A stretch of DNA of 64,000 bases from Bradyrhizobium iriomotense (GTDB lineage: Bacteria; Pseudomonadota; Alphaproteobacteria; Rhizobiales; Xanthobacteraceae): NCBI RefSeq assembly GCF_018129405.1, contig NZ_JAFCLP010000007.1, positions 186,001 through 250,000 on the forward strand, given 5' to 3'. Under the pieces are notes generated by a model. That model made no database searches, was not told the origin of the DNA, and worked only from the letters and a program-made list of their open reading frames with translations. The number at the start of each line of letters is the position of its first letter. The first letter of the stretch is position 1. This document shows, in pieces, positions 1 to 5,865 of this stretch. Position numbers and translations under genes: made by a program.

Positions 1-181
1 TGTTGCCGGGATCGCCCTTGGCGGCGATCGTCGCGCCGCGCTTCACGGTGGTGTGCTTGGCGTAGCGGCAAAGCTGATCGAGCGCCTCCGGCTCCAGATC
101 CGCGAAGATCGGGTGCTTGCGCAGGACCGATAATTTGTTGCCCGCCGATTGTCGGGGGTCGCCGGTCTTGTCCTGAGGCAC
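1..181 (-). CDS. Crp/Fnr-family regulator, N-terminal part (cut by window edge)
   Basis: The minus strand from a GTG at 181 reads VPQDKTGDPRQSAGNKLSVL and then RKHPIFADLEPEALDQLC, the typical opening of a cyclic-nucleotide-binding (Crp/Fnr) sensor domain. The frame continues open to the window edge, so about 60 residues are visible and the helix-turn-helix is missing. A Shine-Dalgarno-like TTAGGAG lies about 10 bases before the GTG. The visible part has none of the N-terminal cysteine spacing of FNR, so this would be a non-iron-sulfur Crp-type regulator. It points the same way as the FnrN-like gene upstream of it. The assignment to the superfamily is fairly secure; effector and targets cannot be seen. 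Confidence 0.7.
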   Translation of the reverse strand, partial: MPQDKTGDPRQSAGNKLSVLRKHPIFADLEPEALDQLCRYAKHTTVKRGATIAAKGDPGN

Positions 182-461
182 GCCGCTGGGCTCCTAAGGC
201 TGCGAGGCACTGGAGTTCCTGCGTAGTCAGTGTTGCCCGGCTTTTCAACCGGAAAGCATGCGCGCGGTTTTAGGCAAATGCGGCGAAATTGGCTAGGCCC
301 GGCTCGAAGTCGGCATCCGAAGGATGCGCCAACGCGCCCCGGTCGACGCAGAGTTGCAGAGACCGCAAGTCGCGATTGCGTCAAGGCGCTGCCGAAAGCC
401 CCGACGCCGGCTGGCGGGAGCCGACAGCTGGCGCATCAGACGGAAGCTATGATCCGGAGCA

Positions 462-587
462 TCAACGCTTGGAATCGGGATCGATCCGGCCTGCGCTGGT
501 TTGCCGGTCCGCCCACGCCAGAGCTCCCCCAAAAGCAACGAAGATCGCCACGACGACAATGGTCATCAGCAACGCGTCAGCAGGCAT
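462..587 (-). CDS. Small single-pass membrane protein with anaerobox promoter
   Basis: Encodes 41 residues: a short N-terminus, one hydrophobic segment (about residues 7-25, MTIVVVAIFVAFGGALAWA) and a polar tail ending DPDSKR. Two ATG codons are adjacent (590 and 587). The second is chosen because GGAGG lies at normal distance from it. A perfect TTGATCGGGATCAA box begins 55 bases upstream, so oxygen-limited expression through FixK or FnrN is likely. It lies between the two Crp/Fnr genes on the same strand. Function unknown; I do not recognise the family. The box, ribosome site and membrane segment together make it a credible gene despite its size. Confidence 0.6.
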   Translation of the reverse strand: MPADALLMTIVVVAIFVAFGGALAWADRQTSAGRIDPDSKR

Positions 588-642
588 CATGCTCCTCCCG
601 GATTTGTTTGAGGGCATTATTTGCGGCAGCTGCCTGGCGTCA

Positions 643-656
643 TTGATCGGGATCAA
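643..656. promoter_or_regulatory. FixK/FNR anaerobox (TTGATCGGGATCAA)
   Basis: Perfect inverted repeat TTGAT-N4-ATCAA, the consensus of FixK/FNR-type activators. It lies 55 bases before the 41-residue membrane protein start and just after the 3' end of the fnrN-like gene, so it should serve the small gene. Confidence 0.75.
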
Positions 657-684
657 AGAGGCCGAGAGCACTGTGGGAAGCCCG

Positions 685-1398
685 TCAGGCTGCGGCGAGG
701 GCCTCGACGCGCGCCGGGTCGAGCAGGCTGATTCCGCCGTGGATGATCTCGATCGCACCATGGCGTTCGAGCTTGGTGAAGGTGCGACTGACGGTTTCGA
801 TGGTCAGGCCGAGATAGTCGGCGATGTCCTGGCGGCTCATCGGAAGCGGAACCGTGTCGGACGGTCCTTTGTGCGCCAATTGCCGTTCGCGCCAACCAAG
901 CAGGAAAGCCGCGACCTTCTCGTCGGCCGAGCGGCGGCCGAGCAGAACCATATGGTCGCGTGCCTGGCTCAACTCCCGAATGGCCAGCTCGTTGATCCGC
1001 CTGAGCAGCTGCGGACGGTCCTCGATGAAGCGGCCGAAAGGTGCCTTTGCGAACTGGCAGACGGTCACCGCCCCGATTGCATCGGCCGAAAAATTGTGAC
1101 GGCCGGAAAGATTCATGCCCAGGAAATCGCCGGGCAAGGCAAATCCGACGATCTGCCGCCGGCCGTCGGGCAGCAGCTTGTACAGCCGCATGACGCCGTC
1201 AAGGACGTTGTAGAACGAGGTCGTGATGTCCTCCTCGGAGAACACGGTCTCGCCCGAGGAAAAGTGAACGCGGCGTCCGAGATGCTCGAACTCCCTGAGT
1301 TCGGCCGGCTCCAACGACGAACAGACCGCTGATCCACGTACGCCGCAATCGCTGCAGAAATGCCCGTTCGGCTCAATCGTGACCACGGAAGGCTTCAT
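685..1398 (-). CDS. fnrN: FNR-type oxygen-sensing regulator (FnrN/FixK1-like)
   Basis: A 237-residue Crp/Fnr transcription factor. N-terminal cysteines at 15, 18 and 26 (CSDCGVRGSAVC) plus Cys114 (VTVCQF) match the four ligands of an oxygen-labile [4Fe-4S] cluster in FNR proteins. The effector domain spans roughly 30-140. A C-terminal helix-turn-helix contains MSRQDIADYLG and the recognition helix ETVSRTF, whose E-x-x-S-R reads TTGA half-sites. The regulator therefore fits the TTGA-N6-TCAA boxes found nearby. An anaerobox centred about 93 bases upstream of its start may also allow autoregulation, though that box is better placed for the divergent cytochrome gene. The FNR type is clear; the exact name (FnrN versus FixK1) is uncertain. 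Confidence 0.88.
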   Translation of the reverse strand: MKPSVVTIEPNGHFCSDCGVRGSAVCSSLEPAELREFEHLGRRVHFSSGETVFSEEDITTSFYNVLDGVMRLYKLLPDGRRQIVGFALPGDFLGMNLSGRHNFSADAIGAVTVCQFAKAPFGRFIEDRPQLLRRINELAIRELSQARDHMVLLGRRSADEKVAAFLLGWRERQLAHKGPSDTVPLPMSRQDIADYLGLTIETVSRTFTKLERHGAIEIIHGGISLLDPARVEALAAA

Positions 1399-1484
1399 CC
1401 ACCGCTCCTAGCGTCGGTCCAGCTCCGCCCCCCGGCCGAGTCCGCCACGCACGGCTGCATTCTACTGCGCTGCCGCAAACGCGA

Positions 1485-1498
1485 TTGACCCAGATCAA
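1485..1498. promoter_or_regulatory. FixK/FNR anaerobox (TTGACCCAGATCAA)
   Basis: TTGA-N6-TCAA palindrome in the divergent region between the fnrN-like gene and the cytochrome c gene, 58 bases before the cytochrome ATG. A TTG inside the box opens a longer reading frame for the cytochrome gene, but this is not a plausible start. Confidence 0.72.
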
Positions 1499-1556
1499 TT
1501 TTGGCCTCCCTCCCCCCTCTATTCTGCGTCGAGAGTTCGACGGGATCTCGCTTTCC

Positions 1557-1874
1557 ATGTTTCAGCACGCGCTCCGCCAGGGCCTGATTGGCCTGCTTCT
1601 GATCACGCCTGCGCTCGCAGCCCCTACCGCCGAACAACGCGGCAAAGCCTTTGCACGAGCCAATTGCGCGCGCTGCCACGCGATCGACCGCGTCTCCGAG
1701 AGCCCGCTCAAGATCGCACCCCCGCTACGCACCTTGCACCGGCGCTATCCGATCGAGACCCTTGGCGAGGCGCTGGCGGAAGGCATCTACACCGGCCACG
1801 CCGACATGCCCGCCTTCGAGCTCAATCCGGACCAGATCCACGATCTGCTGTCCTACCTGAAAACGCTCGAATAG
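1557..1874 (+). CDS. Small periplasmic mono-haem cytochrome c
   Basis: Encodes 105 residues: a signal peptide (MFQHALRQGLIGLLLITPAL, cleavage near ALA-AP), a haem-binding CARCH motif, and a distal methionine in GHADMPAF as likely sixth haem ligand. The size and HADMPAF pattern fit class I cytochromes c that carry electrons in the periplasm. The ATG at 1557 is preferred over an upstream in-frame TTG because that TTG lies inside the anaerobox and the signal peptide begins at this methionine. Expression under low oxygen is expected from the box 58 bases upstream. The redox partner is not shown by the sequence. Confidence 0.85.
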   Translation: MFQHALRQGLIGLLLITPALAAPTAEQRGKAFARANCARCHAIDRVSESPLKIAPPLRTLHRRYPIETLGEALAEGIYTGHADMPAFELNPDQIHDLLSYLKTLE

Positions 1875-1880
1875 CCGGCC

Positions 1881-2984
1881 TCAGACCGCCTGCACCGTCC
1901 AGCCGATCAGCTCCTTGGCGATGCGGGCGAAAGCCGCATCGAACGCCGCAACGGCGGCCGCCGGCTCGACCTTGTCGAGCTTCTCGCTGGCCTCGACCAG
2001 GCGGGACGCGACCACCTTGCCGTTCTTGTCGACGATGCGCGCCGACAGGGCGATCTCGACCCTGGTCTCGCCCTCCGTGGCAATCCGGAAGCGTCTGATG
2101 TCGATCAGAAGCTGGTAGTCCGCCTGTCCGAGATCGCTCGTGCGCAGCGGCGCATGAGCGATGTCGTAGTTTTCGAAACTGTCGATCAGCCGCGCCTGCA
2201 CCAGTTTCGGGATGCTGTCGGCCCACAGGAAATCGGCAAAGCCCGGGTTGTCACCCACGGGAGAGAACAGCATGCGCTGGGTCTGGAGCATCGCGACCGC
2301 GGTCGGCTCGGGAATAGCCAGTGATGCAGAGAACGTCTTGCCGGCGGGGCCAACGTTCTGCGGCGCGCGCAGGTCGTAGGTGATCTTCTGCGCGGGCGTC
2401 CCGCCACCGGTCACCTTCTCGAGGCCCGCCAAAATGCCGTCGATCTTGCCGGTGTTGCGCGCGAGCCCGTCGGAGAATGTCTTGAGATTGGCGATGGTGT
2501 CCTTCAGCGGACCGGAATTATCCTCCAGCACGGTGTCGACCCGCCGCAGCGCGTCGCGCGCGGCCTGCGTCATGCTCTGACCTGCGCCGGCGTCGGCGAT
2601 CAAGGTCAGGGGCTCGCCGGATTTGGCGACGATCATGCCACCCTCCAGCGTCACCACGGGCACGCCGGTCAAGCCCTGGAAATCGAGCCCGACCCTGGTG
2701 TCGGCGCGCACCGGCGTTGCCGAAGCAACCGAGATCGTCGCGTTGACGAAGCGCGGATTATCCGGCGCTAACCCGAGCTGCGTCACCTCGCCGACGCGGA
2801 TGCCGTTGAACAGCACGCCGGCGCCGACCAAGAGACCCGGCACCGGTCCCTGGAACTGCACGTGATAGTTCGTACGTGGCCCGATGCCGCCGGTGTTGTT
2901 CAGCCAATAGACGAAGCCGAACACAGCGACAATCGCGGCCAGCACGAAGCTGCCGATCAGCACGTAGGGAGCGCGGGTTTCCAT
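1881..2984 (-). CDS. MlaD-type MCE protein fused to ABC auxiliary lipoprotein-like domain
   Basis: A 367-residue protein. An N-terminal membrane anchor (about 7-29) is followed by an MCE/MlaD domain (about 39-115, including GLLVGAGVLFNGIRVGEV and GVPVVTLEGG), a linker, and a C-terminal domain (about 195-360) resembling the ABC-type transport auxiliary component (PqiC/DUF330). In many bacteria that second domain is a separate lipoprotein, so this is a natural fusion; here it has no lipobox of its own. It starts 2 bases after the ATPase gene ends, completing a permease-ATPase-MCE operon. The likely role is periplasmic lipid shuttling between inner and outer membranes. The substrate is unknown. 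Confidence 0.85.
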   Translation of the reverse strand: METRAPYVLIGSFVLAAIVAVFGFVYWLNNTGGIGPRTNYHVQFQGPVPGLLVGAGVLFNGIRVGEVTQLGLAPDNPRFVNATISVASATPVRADTRVGLDFQGLTGVPVVTLEGGMIVAKSGEPLTLIADAGAGQSMTQAARDALRRVDTVLEDNSGPLKDTIANLKTFSDGLARNTGKIDGILAGLEKVTGGGTPAQKITYDLRAPQNVGPAGKTFSASLAIPEPTAVAMLQTQRMLFSPVGDNPGFADFLWADSIPKLVQARLIDSFENYDIAHAPLRTSDLGQADYQLLIDIRRFRIATEGETRVEIALSARIVDKNGKVVASRLVEASEKLDKVEPAAAVAAFDAAFARIAKELIGWTVQAV

Positions 2985-2986
2985 GT

Positions 2987-3760
2987 CTATCTCATCTCGT
3001 GTTGCAGCATCTGCGAGCGCTTGCCGTGGAAATAGGCGCGCACCCAGGGATGCTCGGATTGCAGCAGTTCGCGCATCGGCCCGATTGCGACGATCTTGCC
3101 GTCGGCGAGCGCGGCGACCCGGTCGCAGACCGTGGTGAGGCTGGCAAGATCGTGGGTGACCATGAACACGGTCAGCCCCAGGGTCCCTTGCAGGGTCCTG
3201 ATCAGCGCGTCGAAATCGCCGGCGGCGATCGGATCGAGGCCGGACGTCGGCTCGTCCAGGAACAGGATCGGCGGATCGAGCGCGAGCGCGCGCGCCAGCG
3301 CCACGCGCTTGGTCATGCCGCCCGACAGCTCCGCCGGATATTTGTCGGCATCCTGCGCCCGCAATCCCACCATCTCGAGCTTGGCGATCGCGATCTCGTC
3401 CATCAGCTCCTGCGACAGGACGAGATTTTCGCGCAGCGGAAACTGGACGTTTTGGCGGACCGTCAGCGAGGAGAACAGCGCGCCCTGCTGGAACAGAATG
3501 CCCCAAGCCGTGGCCGCGCCTTGCGTGCGGCCGCCGATCGGCTGTCCCATGACCTCGATGGTCCCGCCCCGGCGCGGGATGAGGCCGATGATGGTCCGCA
3601 TCAGCACCGACTTGCCGCCACCGGACGCGCCCACCAGTCCGAGGATCTCGCCCCGGCGCACATCGAGCGACAGATGGTCGAGCACGGTCTGGCGGCCGAA
3701 ACCGACCACGAGGTCGCGAACCCGGATCGCAAACTCTTCCTGCTGTTCGCCCATCGTCAC
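2987..3760 (-). CDS. ABC transporter ATP-binding protein (MlaF-like)
   Basis: A 257-residue ABC ATPase: Walker A GASGGGKS (44-51), signature LSGGMTKR, Walker B ILFLDEP followed by TSGLDP, and a switch histidine in VTHD. The GGGKS form and close linkage to an MlaE permease and an MCE protein place it in the Mla/Ttg2 lipid-transport group rather than with nutrient importers. The GTG at 3760 overlaps the permease stop by 4 bases (GTGA), suggesting translational coupling; an ATG at 3754 is an alternative start. It should energise lipid movement through the cognate permease. Confidence 0.88.
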   Translation of the reverse strand: MTMGEQQEEFAIRVRDLVVGFGRQTVLDHLSLDVRRGEILGLVGASGGGKSVLMRTIIGLIPRRGGTIEVMGQPIGGRTQGAATAWGILFQQGALFSSLTVRQNVQFPLRENLVLSQELMDEIAIAKLEMVGLRAQDADKYPAELSGGMTKRVALARALALDPPILFLDEPTSGLDPIAAGDFDALIRTLQGTLGLTVFMVTHDLASLTTVCDRVAALADGKIVAIGPMRELLQSEHPWVRAYFHGKRSQMLQHEMR

Positions 3761-4893
3761 ATTCCGATCGAGGCAAAGAAGATCGCGAACAGGCCGTCAA
3801 GCACGATCACCAGGAAGATCGACTTCACCACCGACGTCGTCGTCTGCCGTCCGAGCGACTCGGCGCTGCCCTTGACGCGCAGGCCCTCGCTGCAGGCGAC
3901 GATCCCGATCACCAGCGCCATGAACGGCGCCTTCAGGATGCCGACCTCGAAATGGGTGACGGAAATAGCCTCATGCAGCCGTGCGATGTAGATCGCCGGC
4001 CCCATGTCGCCATAGAACTGCGCGACGAGACCGCCGCCGTAGAGCGCGGCAATCGATCCGATGAAGGCCAGGATCGGCAGCGCGATCACCAAAGCCGCAA
4101 CGCGGGGCAGGATCAGGACGTCGACGGGATCGAGCCCCATGGTCGAGAGCGCATCGATCTCCTCCCGCATCTTCATCGAGCCAAGCTCGGCGGTGTAGGC
4201 GCTTCCCGAGCGTCCCGCGACCATGATGGCGACGATCAGAACGCCGAGCTCGCGCAGCACCAGGATGCCGACCATGTCGACGGTGTAGGATTCAGCGCCG
4301 AACCTGCGGAAATGAAAGAAACCCTGCTGGGCGATGATGGCGCCGATCAGGAACGTGATCAGAACGACGATGGGGATCGCCTGCCATCCGATTCGGTAGA
4401 GCTGGTAGACCAGCGACGTCAGCCGCAGCGTTCGCGGCCGGCGCAGCACGCCGACGACGGCCATGAACAAGGCGCCGAGCATTTGAAGAAAGATCGTGAT
4501 GTCTTCGCGCGCGCCGACGGTGGACTTGCCGAGATCGCCGAGCCTGAGCAGAACCGGGTTTGGCGCAGCTGCAGGCGGCGGCGTGTGGCGGTTGACCTGA
4601 CGCACCTCGTCCATCAGACCGCTGAAATGGTCGGCGACACCGACGAATTCCGCCGGTCTGCCGGATGAGGCGGCTCTACGCGACAGCTTCTCGAGGACCC
4701 AGGCGCCGAGCGTATCCAGCGCGCTGACCCCCGACATGTCGAGCGTCACGACTCTCGACCGATCGACCTCGGCTCCAACCGACCGGGACAGAGTTTCGAG
4801 CGTCGCCACATTCGCTGCGGTCCAGGGCCCTTCCGGGCGCAATTTCAGCGCATCGCCAGACGGCGTCGCCAGCAACAGCGGTTGGGAGTTCAC
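3757..4893 (-). CDS. MlaE-type permease with N-terminal STAS domain
   Basis: A 378-residue protein. The first ~110 residues resemble a STAS domain (RVVTLDMSGVSALDTLGAW), here fused in front of an MlaE permease domain (about 125-375) with several hydrophobic segments and the conserved MLGALFMAVVGVL and GRSGSAYTAELGSM regions. In E. coli the STAS protein (MlaB) is a separate subunit, so this single chain combines both. First gene of a three-gene operon with the ATPase and the MCE protein. The anaerobox at 4963-4976 lies 69 bases upstream, suggesting oxygen-responsive lipid transport. Confidence 0.88.
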   Translation of the reverse strand: MNSQPLLLATPSGDALKLRPEGPWTAANVATLETLSRSVGAEVDRSRVVTLDMSGVSALDTLGAWVLEKLSRRAASSGRPAEFVGVADHFSGLMDEVRQVNRHTPPPAAAPNPVLLRLGDLGKSTVGAREDITIFLQMLGALFMAVVGVLRRPRTLRLTSLVYQLYRIGWQAIPIVVLITFLIGAIIAQQGFFHFRRFGAESYTVDMVGILVLRELGVLIVAIMVAGRSGSAYTAELGSMKMREEIDALSTMGLDPVDVLILPRVAALVIALPILAFIGSIAALYGGGLVAQFYGDMGPAIYIARLHEAISVTHFEVGILKAPFMALVIGIVACSEGLRVKGSAESLGRQTTTSVVKSIFLVIVLDGLFAIFFASIGM

Positions 4894-4962
4894 GCTTCCA
4901 CCTCATCGGGACAATTGGTCCCCATTCAGCCGCCACTTCTAGGCCAGCGTGTGGCGGGCGGT

Positions 4963-4976
4963 TTGACCTGTCTCAA
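4963..4976. promoter_or_regulatory. Anaerobox-like site before the mla-type operon (TTGACCTGTCTCAA)
   Basis: TTGA-N6-TCAA with an imperfect inner pair. It lies 69 bases upstream of the permease gene and 20 bases from a second, perfect box that faces the divergent gene. Confidence 0.55.
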
Positions 4977-4996
4977 GAGCATGATCTGCCCACGTC

Positions 4997-5010
4997 TTGA
5001 CGCAGGTCAA
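4997..5010. promoter_or_regulatory. FixK/FNR anaerobox (TTGACGCAGGTCAA)
   Basis: Perfect TTGAC-N4-GTCAA palindrome 57 bases before the ATG of the DUF883-like gene at 5068; it should drive the two-gene plus-strand unit. Confidence 0.72.
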
Positions 5011-5067
5011 GCGCGCTCGTGCCGGCGGGCCCTAGGGTTCGCTTCATTCAATGGAGACATCAAATCC

Positions 5068-5343
5068 ATGTTCGACAGCGACAGGATGAGCGAAGAACTG
5101 CGGACGTTGAAAGTGGACGTCACGCGCCTCTTGAGGACGGCCGGCGAGCAGATGTTCGACAGTTCGAAGGACCGCGCCGAGGCTCTGGCCGATCAGATCA
5201 AGGCCGCGCTTGCCGAACTCGGCGAAACCGTCAGCGACGAGCAGGAGCAGCTTCAAGGCCTCCTTGCGGAGCGCCCAATGACATCGCTCGCCTCGGCCTT
5301 CGCGCTCGGCGTGGTCGTCGGATTCATGCTGAGGAGACACTAG
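5068..5343 (+). CDS. ElaB/YqjD/DUF883-like membrane-anchored protein
   Basis: Encodes 91 residues. A long charged, probably helical N-terminal part (EELRTLKVDVTRLLRTAGEQ, then DRAEALADQIKAALAELGE) is followed by a C-terminal hydrophobic anchor (SLASAFALGVVVGFMLRRH). This is the architecture of the ElaB/YqjD/DUF883 family, whose E. coli members attach to the inner membrane and bind ribosomes in stationary phase. The ATG at 5068 has GGAG 11 bases upstream; longer in-frame starts run through the anaerobox and are rejected. It directly abuts a YqjE-like gene, as in the E. coli yqjD-yqjE arrangement. Confidence 0.78.
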   Translation: MFDSDRMSEELRTLKVDVTRLLRTAGEQMFDSSKDRAEALADQIKAALAELGETVSDEQEQLQGLLAERPMTSLASAFALGVVVGFMLRRH

Positions 5344-5856
5344 GTGAATAGCGAGAATGTCGTCAAACATCTGCGCCTGCTGTGGCGCACCGACAGGATC
5401 ATCGCGGACATCAGGCTGCGCCACCTCTTGATGGGCCTCGGCTTGCGCGCCTTTGCGGCGCTGATCGCGGCGTTCGGGCTGCTGATGCTGGAGCTGTCGG
5501 CCTATTTCGCGCTGGTCCAGATCTGGAGCGCCATTGCCGCGGCCGCCATTCTCGGCGCCGTCAATTTTGCCATCGCGGCGGTCCTCTTCGTCATTGCCGG
5601 CCGCGCTCCCTCTGGCCGCGACATCGAGCTCGCCAATGAAATTCACGGCGCGTCCATCGAGGCCCTTCAGCTCGAGGCGCGCGCGCTCCAGGCTCAGGTG
5701 TCGGGCGCGGTGCATCATCCGCTGAGCACGATCGTGCCGGTGCTGGTGCCCCTGATCGCGATTATCGTCAAGTCTTTGCGAACCACTGCCAAGACCGCTG
5801 CCAAGACATCTGCAAAGACATCCGCCGCCGCAAATTCGGCTGAAGCGTCCTCCTAG
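5344..5856 (+). CDS. YqjE/phage-holin-superfamily membrane protein
   Basis: Encodes 170 residues starting at a GTG immediately after the stop of the DUF883-like gene, implying coupled translation. Two adjacent hydrophobic segments (about residues 28-58 and 61-85) fit the Actinobacterial-holin/YqjE superfamily. A third hydrophobic stretch near 128-142 (STIVPVLVPLIAIIVKSL) is followed by an unusual Ala/Lys/Thr/Ser-rich tail with a short repeat (TAAKTAAKTSAKTSA). It probably forms an inner-membrane partner of the preceding protein; no enzymatic function is implied. Co-expression under oxygen limitation follows from the shared upstream box. Confidence 0.72.
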   Translation: MNSENVVKHLRLLWRTDRIIADIRLRHLLMGLGLRAFAALIAAFGLLMLELSAYFALVQIWSAIAAAAILGAVNFAIAAVLFVIAGRAPSGRDIELANEIHGASIEALQLEARALQAQVSGAVHHPLSTIVPVLVPLIAIIVKSLRTTAKTAAKTSAKTSAAANSAEASS

Positions 5857-5865
5857 CGAGGGCGC

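Noticed and set aside
1485-1556. TTG start of the cytochrome c gene inside the anaerobox
   Set aside because: The added residues would lie over the regulatory site and before a signal peptide; the same false TTG occurs at 9562 and 15135.
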